Origin: Bacteroidota bacterium
GTDB lineage: Bacteria; Bacteroidota; Bacteroidia; Flavobacteriales; Flavobacteriaceae
NCBI GenBank assembly: GCA_947488545.1
Contig: CANKZE010000002.1
Span: 1-64,000 of the forward strand
Length of the DNA stretch: 64,000 nt
Direction: 5' to 3'
Shown here: one piece after another, positions 1 to 10,578 of the stretch
How the letters are laid out: every line of letters starts with the position of its first letter
How positions within the stretch are numbered: the first letter of the stretch is position 1
The notes under the pieces: model-generated
Seen by the model: the letters and a program-made list of their open reading frames with translations, nothing else
Databases searched by the model: none
Told to the model about the DNA's origin: nothing
Program-made: the position numbers and the translations under genes

Positions 1-1187
1 ACGATGAAGACATCATGAAAGCTGCCGATATGATCATTGATATTGGTCCTGAAGCTGGAACTCACGGGGGAAAATTGGTTGCTCAAGGTACATTTGAAGA
101 AATTCTAAAGGAAAATACATTGACAGCCAACTATTTAAATGGTAGTCTAGAAATTGAAGTGCCTAAAAATAGAAGAAAATGGTCTTCATTTATAGAGATT
201 GTTGGTGCTCGTGAAAATAATTTACAGAATGTAACTGTGAAATTTCCATTGGAAGTTCTAACCGTAATTACAGGGGTTTCTGGGAGCGGGAAAAGTACAT
301 TAGTTAAGAAAATTCTATTTCCTGCGATGCAAAAAAAATTAGATGGTGTGGGAGATAAAGCGGGACAATTCTCAGATATTCAAGGATTTTACTCTAAAAT
401 AAAACACATTGAATATGTCGATCAAAATCCTATTGGTAGGAGTTCGAGATCGAATCCTGTAACCTATATTAAAGCTTACGACGATATTAGGGATTTATTT
501 GCCAAAGAAAAATTATCAAAAATTCGTGGTTACCAACCCAAACATTTTTCATTTAATGTTGATGGCGGACGTTGCGAAACCTGCAAAGGTGAAGGAGCTA
601 TTAATGTAGAAATGGTATTTATGGCCGATGTTCAATTGCCTTGTGATACTTGTAAAGGGAAAAGATTCAAAAAGGAAGTCTTGGAAGTTGCATTTGAAGG
701 AAAAAATATTGATGATATATTGACAATGACCGTTGATGATTCTTTAGAGTTTTTCAAAAGTTCAAATACGCCTAAGATTGTTCAAAAACTTCAACCTCTT
801 CAAGATGTAGGTTTAGGATATGTTCAATTAGGGCAATCTTCATCAACGCTTTCTGGAGGTGAGGCGCAGCGTATTAAATTAGCTTCGTTTCTAGTAAAAG
901 GAAGTATAAAAGACAAAGCTTTATTTGTATTTGATGAACCAACTACAGGTTTGCATTTTCATGATATTAAAAAGTTACTAACCTCTTTTGACGCATTAAT
1001 TGAAAAAGGACATTCAATAATTGTAATTGAACACAATTTAGATTTGATAAAATGTGCTGACCATATAATTGATTTAGGGCCAGAAGGCGGAGAATTAGGC
1101 GGTCGTATTTTAGCGATTGGAACTCCAGAGGAAATTGTAAAAAACAAAGAATCGATTACAGCTAAATATCTGAAGGATAAATTATAA
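1..1187 (+). CDS. uvrA: Excinuclease ABC subunit A (UvrA family), 5'-truncated by window edge
   Basis: Frame is open to the window start (DEDIMKAADMIIDIGPEAG); Walker A GVSGSGKST, CETCKGEG/CDTCKGKR zinc-finger cysteines, LSGGEAQRIKLA signature, FDEPTTGLH Walker B. Confidence 0.95.
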   Translation, partial: DEDIMKAADMIIDIGPEAGTHGGKLVAQGTFEEILKENTLTANYLNGSLEIEVPKNRRKWSSFIEIVGARENNLQNVTVKFPLEVLTVITGVSGSGKSTLVKKILFPAMQKKLDGVGDKAGQFSDIQGFYSKIKHIEYVDQNPIGRSSRSNPVTYIKAYDDIRDLFAKEKLSKIRGYQPKHFSFNVDGGRCETCKGEGAINVEMVFMADVQLPCDTCKGKRFKKEVLEVAFEGKNIDDILTMTVDDSLEFFKSSNTPKIVQKLQPLQDVGLGYVQLGQSSSTLSGGEAQRIKLASFLVKGSIKDKALFVFDEPTTGLHFHDIKKLLTSFDALIEKGHSIIVIEHNLDLIKCADHIIDLGPEGGELGGRILAIGTPEEIVKNKESITAKYLKDKL

Positions 1188-1190
1188 CAA

Positions 1191-1219
1191 TTGCAAGTTT
1201 TGAAAATTTAGTATATTTG
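1191..1219 (+). promoter_or_regulatory. Bacteroidota-type promoter (TTG -33 / TATATTTG -7) upstream of the esterase gene
   Basis: TTG at 1191-1193, 18-nt spacer, TATATTTG at 1212-1219 matching TAnnTTTG, ~20 nt before the ATG at 1240. Confidence 0.6.
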
Positions 1220-1239
1220 AATTCCTAAATAGGACTAAA

Positions 1240-2742
1240 ATGAAACTAAATTACTTCGTATTAATCGCACTTATTATTCCGTTTTTGGGATATTCTCAAC
1301 GCTATCGTTACACCAATACCCTATTTCCATCCTCTGCAATTACACAAAATGTTATTTATGGAACTGCCCCTACTGTAGATGGTTTTGGAACTGTTGAATC
1401 CAGCACAACAACACAAAATTTAGTGATGGATGTTTATAGACCAACAGGTGATACCTTTACCAATAGACCTGTTATTATCTTTGCCCATCCGGGTGGATTT
1501 TTCTCTGGAAGTAAAAATGTAGATGATATGATGGCTTTTTGCGATTATTTTGCAAGAAAAGGGTATGTAACAGCAACAATCGACTACCGATTGGGATTTA
1601 ACGCAACAAGTAATATCGTAATTCATTCAACTAGAGCTGTTTACAGATGTTTGCAAGACGGCAGAACTGCCGTTAGGTATTTTAGAGCTAATGCTACAAC
1701 TTACGGAATTGATCCAAATAAAGTATATTTTGTGGGAAGTAGCGCTGGTGCTTTTATTGCATTGCACAGTATTTATTTAGATCAAATTTCAGAAAAACCA
1801 TCAGAAACTGGTGTAGTTCAATATACTAATATTACTCCCCCTTTTTCTCATACAGCGCCTGATTTAGGTGGTTTGGATATTGGTGCTAATCTTACATTTA
1901 ATGGAAAACCAGATGCGATTATTTCACTTTGGGGAGGAATTCAAAGCACCAATTTAATTACTTCAAATAATACTACTCCCGTGTTATTAGTGCATGGAGA
2001 ATCAGATTCAACAGTTTCATTTAATACTGGAAGTCCTTTTGGATATTCAGCTTTACCAACTGCAGATGGAAGTAATCCAATTAAAAATAAATTAAATTCA
2101 TTGAATTTTACCAATAATGAAACCTATTTTGTAGCTGGGGTTGGACATGAATTCTATGGTGCAACTAATGGAACTTGGAGTAATGGAACGGGCGGAAATT
2201 CCTTTTGGCCAATTGTATTGGAAAAATCGACCACATTTTTGTGGAAACAACATAAACCAACTGCAAATTATACTTCAACAATAAATGGATTAACCGTTAA
2301 TTTTACCGATACAAGCAGTGGTGCAATTTCATGGTTTTGGGATTTTGGTGATGGTACAACAAGTAATTTACAAAGTCCAACGCATACTTATGCAACAACA
2401 GGAAACTATACGGTTAGTTTGTATGTTGAGAATTTAAATAAAAGTTGGGATGAAATAAACAGAAGTATCTCCTTATCTACAATGGGGTTAGCTGATAATA
2501 CTAACTCTTTATTCAAATTGTATCCAAACCCAAGTCAAAATGATGTAACTATATCATTATCAAATTCAAGCTCGGAAATAAAATACCAAATAATTGATTT
2601 CTCAGGTAAAATTGTTCGAGAAAACTTGATTCAAAATTCTAATGAATTTACAATTGATATCTCCGATTTAGCAAAAGGATTGTATTTTATCAAGTTGAAA
2701 AACGATGAAAAAAACGCTATTGGTAAACTAATTAAAAACTAA
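1240..2742 (+). CDS. Secreted alpha/beta-hydrolase (carboxylesterase/lipase-like) with PKD domain and T9SS type A C-terminal sorting domain
   Basis: Signal peptide; HPGGFFSGSK oxyanion region; GSSAGAF nucleophile elbow; PKD motif WDFGDGTTSNLQSPTHTY; C-terminal LYPNPSQNDVTISL...GLYFIKL. Confidence 0.85.
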   Translation: MKLNYFVLIALIIPFLGYSQRYRYTNTLFPSSAITQNVIYGTAPTVDGFGTVESSTTTQNLVMDVYRPTGDTFTNRPVIIFAHPGGFFSGSKNVDDMMAFCDYFARKGYVTATIDYRLGFNATSNIVIHSTRAVYRCLQDGRTAVRYFRANATTYGIDPNKVYFVGSSAGAFIALHSIYLDQISEKPSETGVVQYTNITPPFSHTAPDLGGLDIGANLTFNGKPDAIISLWGGIQSTNLITSNNTTPVLLVHGESDSTVSFNTGSPFGYSALPTADGSNPIKNKLNSLNFTNNETYFVAGVGHEFYGATNGTWSNGTGGNSFWPIVLEKSTTFLWKQHKPTANYTSTINGLTVNFTDTSSGAISWFWDFGDGTTSNLQSPTHTYATTGNYTVSLYVENLNKSWDEINRSISLSTMGLADNTNSLFKLYPNPSQNDVTISLSNSSSEIKYQIIDFSGKIVRENLIQNSNEFTIDISDLAKGLYFIKLKNDEKNAIGKLIKN

Positions 2743-2743
2743 A

Positions 2744-3934
2744 TTAGTTAATAATAATTTTCTTAGTGTATTTATTTTCCCCAGATTCAATTACTGCCAA
2801 ATAAAGACCCTTCGGAATAGCTGAAATTGAAATAGACTCATTTTGACTGGCCATTCCAAATGACTTTGCAATGATTGTTTTTCCTAATAAATCTATCAAT
2901 TTAAAAGTGTAATTTCTATCTAATTTTCCACAATTTACATAAAGTATATCATTAGCAGGGTTTGGATAAATAGAACCTTGGAAACTGGATTCAAATTCTT
3001 CATTTGTCAATGAAGTATCGACTACCGAAAAATGCAACATCGCGCCAATTGCTGCTTTAGCAACATTGTAGTTATAGTTAGGATCCATATTGATTAAAAA
3101 ATCGGTTGGAGTATGTTTATGGGTGGTCTCATTTCTTTCGAAAAAACCCGTAATTACTTCATTATTGCTTTGAAACGACATGTAATCTGAAGCATAAGCG
3201 CGATCTAAAAAGGTGTTTAATGGCGAATACAAACCAACACAGGTAATTAATTCATTGGTTACGACAGCAGAAGCCGCATTATTCGATGTAGGTGAAGATA
3301 GGTCTCTTTCACAAGTAATTGTGTTATTTACCATTCCAGCAACACCTCCAACTTCATCTAAATTAAAAACCAATTTGATATCCATTTTAGGGGTTGTGGC
3401 ATTTACAACTGCTGACACAAAATGCTGACTTCCAAATAAACCATCTTCTTCCCCACTGAAATTGATGAACTTTATTGAATATTGAGTTGGTATATTTTGT
3501 AATAATCTGGCAACTTCTAAAATACAAACCAATCCACTTCCATTATCATTTGTACCAGTTCCATTTAAAGAATCGTAATGACCATCAATAATTATGAATT
3601 TATTTGGATAAACGGTACCTATTTTTGTAACAACAAGGTTTTTACAAACAGCGGTAGAACCAGTATATGTATAAGAATATTCGGTAATTTGACTTGCTGT
3701 ATAACCGTAACTTAAATATTTATTTTTTAACCAAGTTAAGGTATTATCTAATGCAACAGTTCCTCTTCTTTTGACTCCAAGCGCCTCATATTCAGTTAGG
3801 TTATTCAATATGTTTGAACTTGAACATTGATTTACAACAGCAGCGTAATTGGCATTATAAACTTGACAATAAGTTTCTTGAGAGGAAAAAGAAACTAAAG
3901 TTATAACACATAAAAAGTATATAATATTCTTCAT
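2744..3934 (-). CDS. M28-family metallopeptidase, T9SS type A sorting domain
   Basis: GHYDSLNGTGTNDNGSG and NFSGEEDGLFGS metal-ligand motifs; C-terminal YPNPANDILYV...GLYLAVIESGENKYTKKIIIN. Confidence 0.88.
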   Translation of the reverse strand: MKNIIYFLCVITLVSFSSQETYCQVYNANYAAVVNQCSSSNILNNLTEYEALGVKRRGTVALDNTLTWLKNKYLSYGYTASQITEYSYTYTGSTAVCKNLVVTKIGTVYPNKFIIIDGHYDSLNGTGTNDNGSGLVCILEVARLLQNIPTQYSIKFINFSGEEDGLFGSQHFVSAVVNATTPKMDIKLVFNLDEVGGVAGMVNNTITCERDLSSPTSNNAASAVVTNELITCVGLYSPLNTFLDRAYASDYMSFQSNNEVITGFFERNETTHKHTPTDFLINMDPNYNYNVAKAAIGAMLHFSVVDTSLTNEEFESSFQGSIYPNPANDILYVNCGKLDRNYTFKLIDLLGKTIIAKSFGMASQNESISISAIPKGLYLAVIESGENKYTKKIIIN

Positions 3935-4029
3935 TGATAGAGAATCAAAATTTGGCCCGAAGGTAATTAGTAATCCAATTATAAAAAAATTATTTTGTAA
4001 ATCTAAATGTTAAAATATTGATTCTAAGT

Positions 4030-5322
4030 TTACCTTTTTAAAAGACCAACCAGTTTTTCGGTCAAATTTCTTCTAGAATATTTTTGCAAACCTACCGCGT
4101 TTGATTTTAGATTTCCTTCCAAAAACAAACTAAAGTAATTGGCTATATAATTTTTTAATTTTTCTTTTTCTGAGTAATCAGCAAAAACTCCAGTATTTGT
4201 ATCAATTAAGATTTCAGCAAAGTCGCATCCTTTTGGGCCTACGCCAATAATAGGTCGCTCTGAAACCATATATTCAAATAATTTTCCAGGAATAATACTC
4301 TTCGTATCTTCTGAATTAATTTCAATTAATAATAAAACTTGAGACTTCTTTTGATGAGCAATAGCTACATCGTGAGAAACATATCCTAAATTAAGAACAT
4401 AATTCTGCAACTGAAATAAAGCAATTGAATCCAATACTTCTTGACTCACGGCACCAATCAATTTTAGTTGGAAATGTGAAGCAAATAAAGGATTTTCTCT
4501 AATTAATTCAGAAATGCTATCCCATAAAATCCTCGGGTTTCTTTCAGATAAAAACGAACCGATATGAGCTAATGAGAATTTTTTATCTACTATCTGATCC
4601 CCAATTTTCTCAATATCATAACCATTAGTTATAACTTCAATAGGCTGGGATGTTATTTGTTTAAATTCTGCTCGGGTGGATGGACTTGTAACCAAAATCA
4701 AATCTGCAGTATTCAACACTTTATTTTCTAGTTGCTTGTGTTTATTTGAAGCAAATTCGGATAGTTTGAGCGCTTTATGGTATCCAATTGTAGTCCAAGG
4801 ATCACGAAAATCAGCCACCCACCTAACGTTTAATTTTTGTTTTAATTTTAATTCTAATCCAATCAAATGCAAACTATGTGGTGGTCCAGAAGTGATAATT
4901 GTGGTAATTCCATTTTCAGAAATATATTTTTCTATATATTTTACCGATGGCTTTACCCATAGTACTCTTGCATCAGGAATGAAAATATTTCCTCGAATCC
5001 AAAGCAACATTTTATCTAAAAACGTTTGCTTTTTCTTATTCGGAATAATTCCAGAACTGATTTTAGTAGTTTTATTTTTTGATAGAAAAGAGGCCCACTG
5101 ATAGGGTTCTACAATTTTATTTCTTAAAATAATGGCTTCATTTGAAACCTCCGAAAGTAAGTTAACATCAATAATTGGATAAGATGGGTTTTCTGGTATA
5201 TAAACTATTGGCTGATAACCAAAATCCGGTAAATATTTTACAAATTTTAACCATCGCTGAACCCCTGGCCCTCCAGCTGGTGGCCAATAGTATGTTATAA
5301 TTAATAGTTTATTATTATCCAA
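4030..5322 (-). CDS. Glycosyltransferase family 4-like protein
   Basis: N-terminal YYWPPAGGPGVQRWLKFVKYLPDFGY and C-terminal PGKLFEYMVSERPIIGVGP, typical of GT4 enzymes. Confidence 0.85.
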   Translation of the reverse strand: MDNNKLLIITYYWPPAGGPGVQRWLKFVKYLPDFGYQPIVYIPENPSYPIIDVNLLSEVSNEAIILRNKIVEPYQWASFLSKNKTTKISSGIIPNKKKQTFLDKMLLWIRGNIFIPDARVLWVKPSVKYIEKYISENGITTIITSGPPHSLHLIGLELKLKQKLNVRWVADFRDPWTTIGYHKALKLSEFASNKHKQLENKVLNTADLILVTSPSTRAEFKQITSQPIEVITNGYDIEKIGDQIVDKKFSLAHIGSFLSERNPRILWDSISELIRENPLFASHFQLKLIGAVSQEVLDSIALFQLQNYVLNLGYVSHDVAIAHQKKSQVLLLIEINSEDTKSIIPGKLFEYMVSERPIIGVGPKGCDFAEILIDTNTGVFADYSEKEKLKNYIANYFSLFLEGNLKSNAVGLQKYSRRNLTEKLVGLLKR

Positions 5323-5326
5323 TTCC

Positions 5327-7756
5327 TTATTGTTTGTTGTTTAGCTTTTTTCTCTCAAAATAAATAGCACTTCCCAATAACAAAATCATAAGTATAAAAC
5401 TAATTAAAGCGATTGTACTTCCTGTTTTAACCACTTGAGGCTCAAACTTGAATTCTATAGTGTGTTTGCCGGCAGGAATTTCCATCGCTCGAAGCACATA
5501 ATCGGCTCTAAAATGAGATGTTTCTTTCCCATCAATAGTAGCGTTCCAACCATCAGCATAATACATTTCAGAAAAAACTGCCAATCCAGGATTAACATTG
5601 TTTGAAACATATTTCAAATGATTTGGCTTGTAACTTATGAGCTTTAAATTCGCTGTGCTGTCTTTTATGAATTTTGTTGGGTCACTTTTAAACCTTGACC
5701 CAAATTCATATTCATTTACCAATGCAATATTTTTAGAATCTAATTTATCCAAAGCTTTCATTTCTTCATCTGGAGAATTTACGAATTTCACCTTTTGAAC
5801 AAACCAAGCATTACCATTGTGATTCGGATTGTAAGTTGGAAACTCTTTTCCTTCTTTATCCGTTTGTATGATGAATTTGGTATTCAACATGTTTAAAACT
5901 TCCATATTGCTTTTGGCAATTTGGTAATCAAATAACTGTTGCATTCTTCGAGGTTTCACTGCGCTATACCCACCTATAGATTGATGAAAATAGGAAGCTC
6001 TAGAACTTGACATATTTCCGTTTACTTCAAATACTCGGTAATGCGAAGTATCACGAAGAATCTCTAAATCAGAAGCAGTAGGTTGAAATGGAACATCTAC
6101 TTCACTTGGAGATACAAAACTCTTAGCATTAACATAATTTTTATCAATGAAAAATAAATCGGAAATCATGATGATTCCCACTAAAATAATAGCAGTCGAT
6201 TTTGAAATTTTATTTTTAATAAAAAACCAAAGCAACCCAAACGCCAATAAAACTAAAAATCCAGATCGCAATAAATCAGCTGAATAAAGGCTTTTTCTAT
6301 CTTCCTTTAATGCATTAATAAACTCAGGTCCGTAATTTTGAAGATAATAATCGTCACTACCTCCAGAAAAACTAAACTGACTTTTTATTGCAATTAAAAA
6401 AGCAATAATTCCAAAAAACACTCCTCCCGAAAGATAAAGTCCTTTTAATTGTTGTGCTTTTTCTTCTTTGAAAAACGATTGTAATCCCATAATTGCAAGT
6501 ACTGGAACACACAATTCTAAAATAACTTGTATGGAAGAAACCGCTCTAAACTTGTTGTACAATGGGATCGTATCAATAAAGAAATCGGTTATTAACGGGA
6601 AGTTTTTACCCCAAGAAAGCAAAAGTGAAAAAACTGCTCCGGCCACAAAAACATACTTTATTTTACGTTTGTCTAAAAATAATGCGATCAAGCAAAGAAA
6701 GAAAACTACCGCACCAATATAGGCTGGAGCTGCAACAATAGGTTGGTCTCCCCAATATGCAGGCATACTTGAAACGAATTCTTTGGCTTGGTCTTCAGGA
6801 ACGCTTTTTCCAATTAAGAATTCATACATATTGGTATTGGTTCCTATATTTTCTCCATTGGAACCACCAAAAATTCGTGGTGAAATCAAATTGAAACTTT
6901 CAGCAATTCCGTAACTGTATTCGGTGATATAATCACGAGTCATTCCATTATCAGAGGTGCTTTTTGAACCATCAGGGCTAAATGTCAATTCACTTTTACC
7001 TCTAGTGCTGAATTTAGTATATTCGGCTGTAGCCAATAAACTAGTAGCATTGGCACCAATGGCTAAAATTCCGGCAATTGCAAAAATCCCAAATGCAGAA
7101 AACAAAGATTTGTATTCTTTCTCTTTTAAATATTTAAAACTATAATAAACCGTAATTATCAGAATTAAAAACAGCAAATAATAAGTCATTTGCGGGTGAT
7201 TGGCATTCAATTCTAAGGCTGCTGCAAACATCGTCAACAATCCTCCAACCAAAAATTTACGCTGAAAAACTAACAGTATTCCTGCAACAACCATTGGCAT
7301 GTATGCAATAGCGTGTGCTTTGGCATTATGACCAACACCAAGAATTATTATTAAATAGGTAGAAAATCCAAAAGCGAGGGCACCAAAAAAGGCTTTCAAA
7401 GGATCGGCTTTTAAAACTAATAATAGCACATAAAATCCTAGGAAATATAGAAATAAATAATCGGCTGGTCTTGGTAAAAATCGTAAAACACTATCAATTT
7501 TATTAATGTATTCATGCGGGTAATTCGCCCCTAATTGATACGTTGGCATACCTCCAAAAGCGGAGTTGGTCCAATAAGGTTCGGCATTTTCAGTAGCTCG
7601 AAAATCTATTTGCTCTTTTGCCATTCCGGTATAAAGTGCTATATCAGATTGGGAAATTTTCTTTCCTTGAAGTACAGGGTAAAAATAAATAAGGGAAATT
7701 AAAATAAAACCTAAAACGGCAATTGCGTGTGGATAAATTCTTTCTAATCTTTTCAT
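5327..7756 (-). CDS. YfhO family membrane protein
   Basis: 809 aa, many TM helices, C-terminal FSEMYYADGWNATIDGK...VLRAMEIPAGKHTIEFKFEP typical of YfhO. Confidence 0.85.
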   Translation of the reverse strand: MKRLERIYPHAIAVLGFILISLIYFYPVLQGKKISQSDIALYTGMAKEQIDFRATENAEPYWTNSAFGGMPTYQLGANYPHEYINKIDSVLRFLPRPADYLFLYFLGFYVLLLVLKADPLKAFFGALAFGFSTYLIIILGVGHNAKAHAIAYMPMVVAGILLVFQRKFLVGGLLTMFAAALELNANHPQMTYYLLFLILIITVYYSFKYLKEKEYKSLFSAFGIFAIAGILAIGANATSLLATAEYTKFSTRGKSELTFSPDGSKSTSDNGMTRDYITEYSYGIAESFNLISPRIFGGSNGENIGTNTNMYEFLIGKSVPEDQAKEFVSSMPAYWGDQPIVAAPAYIGAVVFFLCLIALFLDKRKIKYVFVAGAVFSLLLSWGKNFPLITDFFIDTIPLYNKFRAVSSIQVILELCVPVLAIMGLQSFFKEEKAQQLKGLYLSGGVFFGIIAFLIAIKSQFSFSGGSDDYYLQNYGPEFINALKEDRKSLYSADLLRSGFLVLLAFGLLWFFIKNKISKSTAIILVGIIMISDLFFIDKNYVNAKSFVSPSEVDVPFQPTASDLEILRDTSHYRVFEVNGNMSSSRASYFHQSIGGYSAVKPRRMQQLFDYQIAKSNMEVLNMLNTKFIIQTDKEGKEFPTYNPNHNGNAWFVQKVKFVNSPDEEMKALDKLDSKNIALVNEYEFGSRFKSDPTKFIKDSTANLKLISYKPNHLKYVSNNVNPGLAVFSEMYYADGWNATIDGKETSHFRADYVLRAMEIPAGKHTIEFKFEPQVVKTGSTIALISFILMILLLGSAIYFERKKLNNKQ

Positions 7757-7833
7757 TTTTTAATTTTAGATGTTTGTAAAAGTAAAAAATAAATCAAACA
7801 TATTAGAATTTATGAAATCAAATAGTACAGTGA

Positions 7834-8121
7834 TTATTCTATTTCCTCAAAATCAACATATTCGCCTACTTTTTTATTTTCACGAGGCTTTGAATCGGTT
7901 GAATTTCCTGGATTAAAATCTTGAGTATTATTTTGATTTTGCTGATTTTGATATTGTTGTTGAAAATTCCGTCCCGCTTTTTCAACCACTTTTTTTACCA
8001 TATACGGTAAAAACAAACGTGCCAAAAATTTAAATACATAATAAAAGAATAATATGTAAAATAAAGTTTCAATAAAACCTGCGAAAGAAGCCATTTCCAT
8101 CTGTAAAAATATTTTATACAA
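7834..8121 (-). CDS. DUF4834-like small membrane protein
   Basis: Short N-terminal TM segment (FIETLFYILFFYYVFKFLARLFLPY) with a Q/N-rich tail; likely start at an internal Met. Confidence 0.6.
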   Translation of the reverse strand: MYKIFLQMEMASFAGFIETLFYILFFYYVFKFLARLFLPYMVKKVVEKAGRNFQQQYQNQQNQNNTQDFNPGNSTDSKPRENKKVGEYVDFEEIE

Positions 8122-8224
8122 AATTAATAAATCATTTTACAAATTACGATAGAATTTTAAAATATGATTCTTAAATAAATAATAAAATATGGTACATTTG
8201 AATAAAATATATAAACTCAATTCC

Positions 8225-9181
8225 ATGAATCGAATTACTGCCCTACTACTTACACTGACTTTCTTTTCATTTTCTAATATAAATGCACAATATACCGATG
8301 TTATCAATTCCAATCGCCCTGGTAAATCGATGTCGGCATTTTCTGTTGGAAAAACAGTAATTCAAGCGGAATTAGGGGTTTATGGTGTTAATGAAAAACA
8401 CAAATATCTAGAATACCAAGCTAAGGGTATAGGAACCGATTTAAGCCTAAGATACGGTGCATTTTTGGAACAGTTAGAATTCGTAGTCGATTTGCAATAT
8501 CAAAATGACAACTACATAAGATTTGATGAAAATTACAATCGCAAAGCCCTAAAACAATCAATAATAGGTGCAAAATATTTGATTTTTGATCCAAATAAAA
8601 ATTATGAAGAAAAAGTAGATGTATTGAGTTGGAAGAACAACCACAAATTCAAATTTAGAAGTTTAATCCCAGCAGTTGGAATCTACGCAGGTATGAATTT
8701 GAATCTTACAAATAATGAATTTTCATTTGCTTCAGATCCTAAAATTAGTCCTAAGGCGATGTTGATTACTCAAAATCAATTGGGTAGATCGGTATTTGTA
8801 ACCAATATTATTGCAGATAAAATAGGAACCGAATTCCCTTCCTACGGATATATTTTAACACTAACTAGAGGATTTAATCCGGAATGGATTGGTTTTGTAG
8901 AAACGCAAGGTTATCTTAGTGATTTTTACGCTGACAATGTTCTTCGTGGTGGTGCTGCTTATTTAATTCAGGAAAATATACAAATTGATGCAAATATTGG
9001 TATAAATTTTAAAAATACTCCTTCAATATTGGTTGGAGGAATAGGAATATCTTGGCGTTTTGATGAAAATTATAACGAAATATTAATTCGAGCTCCAGAA
9101 GAAAAATCAAAGAAGGATAAAAAAGGAAAAGATAAATCTAAAGATAAAAAACGTCTTGACGAAGTTCCAGCTCCTAAATAA
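8225..9181 (+). CDS. Outer-membrane protein, MetA-pathway/transporter-like
   Basis: Start moved from 8189 to 8225: signal peptide MNRITALLLTLTFFSFSNINAQ begins there and TACATTTG (8193-8200) overlaps the upstream codons. Beta-rich sequence with Lys-rich tail. Confidence 0.75.
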   Translation: MNRITALLLTLTFFSFSNINAQYTDVINSNRPGKSMSAFSVGKTVIQAELGVYGVNEKHKYLEYQAKGIGTDLSLRYGAFLEQLEFVVDLQYQNDNYIRFDENYNRKALKQSIIGAKYLIFDPNKNYEEKVDVLSWKNNHKFKFRSLIPAVGIYAGMNLNLTNNEFSFASDPKISPKAMLITQNQLGRSVFVTNIIADKIGTEFPSYGYILTLTRGFNPEWIGFVETQGYLSDFYADNVLRGGAAYLIQENIQIDANIGINFKNTPSILVGGIGISWRFDENYNEILIRAPEEKSKKDKKGKDKSKDKKRLDEVPAPK

Positions 9182-9187
9182 TAGTTT

Positions 9188-10306
9188 ATGATTACAATTA
9201 AAGAGGCAATCACCAAAAAAGAACTTACCGATTATATCAAATTCCCATTTTCATTATATAAAGATAATAAATACTGGGTGCCACCAATTATTGCCGACGA
9301 ATTAGAAACCTTCGATAAAACTAAAAATCCAACATTTGAAAATGCCGAAGCTTACTTTTATTTGGCTTATAAAAACAATGAAATTGTAGGACGAATTGCC
9401 GCAATTATCAATTGGAATGAAGTAAACAACCAACAAAAGAAAAAAGTACGTTTCGGTTGGTTTGACGTAATCGATGATATAGAAGTGACTAAAGCATTAC
9501 TTGAAAAAGTAGTTGAATTGGGTAAAAAAAACAATCTCGATAATATCGAAGGTCCAATGGGATTTTCCAATTTAGATAAAGTTGGTTTGCTTACAGAAGG
9601 TTTTGACCAAATAGGAACCATGATTACCTGGTACAACCATCCCTATTATGCCGAACATTTTGAGAAGTTAGGATTTCAAACAGAAAAAGAATATTTAGAA
9701 CATAAATTTCCATTTTCTAATGTTAAGATCGAACAATTCGATAAAGCTCAAGAACTTATAAAAAAACGTTACCAACTAAAAGCGCTTAACTTTAGTAAAA
9801 CAAAAGACATTTTACCTTACGTAGATAAAATGTTTGATTTGTTTAATTATTCCTATGCGAAATTGGCCTCATTCGTAGAAATAACCGACATTCAAAAGGC
9901 CTATTTCAAGAAAAAATACATCAGTTTTATCAATCCTGAATACATCAAATTTGTGGAAGATAAAGACGGAAATTTAGTCGCATTTGCAATCGTAATGCCT
10001 TCCTTTTCAGAAGCTTTACAAAAAGCAAAAGGCAAATTATTTCCATTTGGATTGTTTCATTTATTAAATGCCAGAAAAAAAAGTAAAGACGTTGCGTTTT
10101 ACCTTATTGGAGTTCATCCTGACTACCAAAACAAAGGTGTTCATGCTATAATATTTAAAGAATACCATACCACTTTCACCAAAAAAGGAATTCAAAATTG
10201 CATTCGAACACCTGAATTAGCTGACAACCTTGCCATTCAATTACTTTGGAAAAACTTCGATCCAAAAATTATTTGTAGGAGAAAAACGTTTATAAAAAAT
10301 TTATGA
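9188..10306 (+). CDS. GNAT-like N-acetyltransferase/hypothetical protein
   Basis: AYKNNEIVGRIAAIIN and FYLIGVHPDYQNKGVHAIIFKEY are acetyl-CoA-binding-like motifs. Confidence 0.65.
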   Translation: MITIKEAITKKELTDYIKFPFSLYKDNKYWVPPIIADELETFDKTKNPTFENAEAYFYLAYKNNEIVGRIAAIINWNEVNNQQKKKVRFGWFDVIDDIEVTKALLEKVVELGKKNNLDNIEGPMGFSNLDKVGLLTEGFDQIGTMITWYNHPYYAEHFEKLGFQTEKEYLEHKFPFSNVKIEQFDKAQELIKKRYQLKALNFSKTKDILPYVDKMFDLFNYSYAKLASFVEITDIQKAYFKKKYISFINPEYIKFVEDKDGNLVAFAIVMPSFSEALQKAKGKLFPFGLFHLLNARKKSKDVAFYLIGVHPDYQNKGVHAIIFKEYHTTFTKKGIQNCIRTPELADNLAIQLLWKNFDPKIICRRKTFIKNL

Positions 10307-10314
10307 TTAATTTC

Positions 10315-10357
10315 TTGCGTACTTTGCGTAAAACTATGCGCTCTTTGCGGTTAAGAA
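10315..10357 (-). repeat. Interspersed 'CGCAAAG' intergenic repeat, copy 1
   Basis: Reverse complement ttaaccgcaaagagcgcatagttttacgcaaagtacgcaag aligns with 30442-30488. Confidence 0.6.
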
Positions 10358-10485
10358 TTACATCCGAAGAGATAAAAGACTAAAAAAATCGAGATAATTT
10401 GTATAATCCGTGGCAAGAAAAAGATTCACGTTTATCTTAACTTATTATTTTAAATCCATGAAATCTTTGAAAATCTGTGTTCAAA

Positions 10486-10515
10486 AAAAAATCCATTCAC
10501 AAACGAATGGATTTT
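10486..10515. terminator. Rho-independent-like hairpin, bidirectional
   Basis: aaaatccattc-acaaac-gaatggatttt between convergent genes. Confidence 0.65.
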
Positions 10516-10578
10516 AACTTTAAACTTTTAAACTTCTAAATATTAAGCGTCTAAATTAACAGTTGTCTTTTCAGCGAT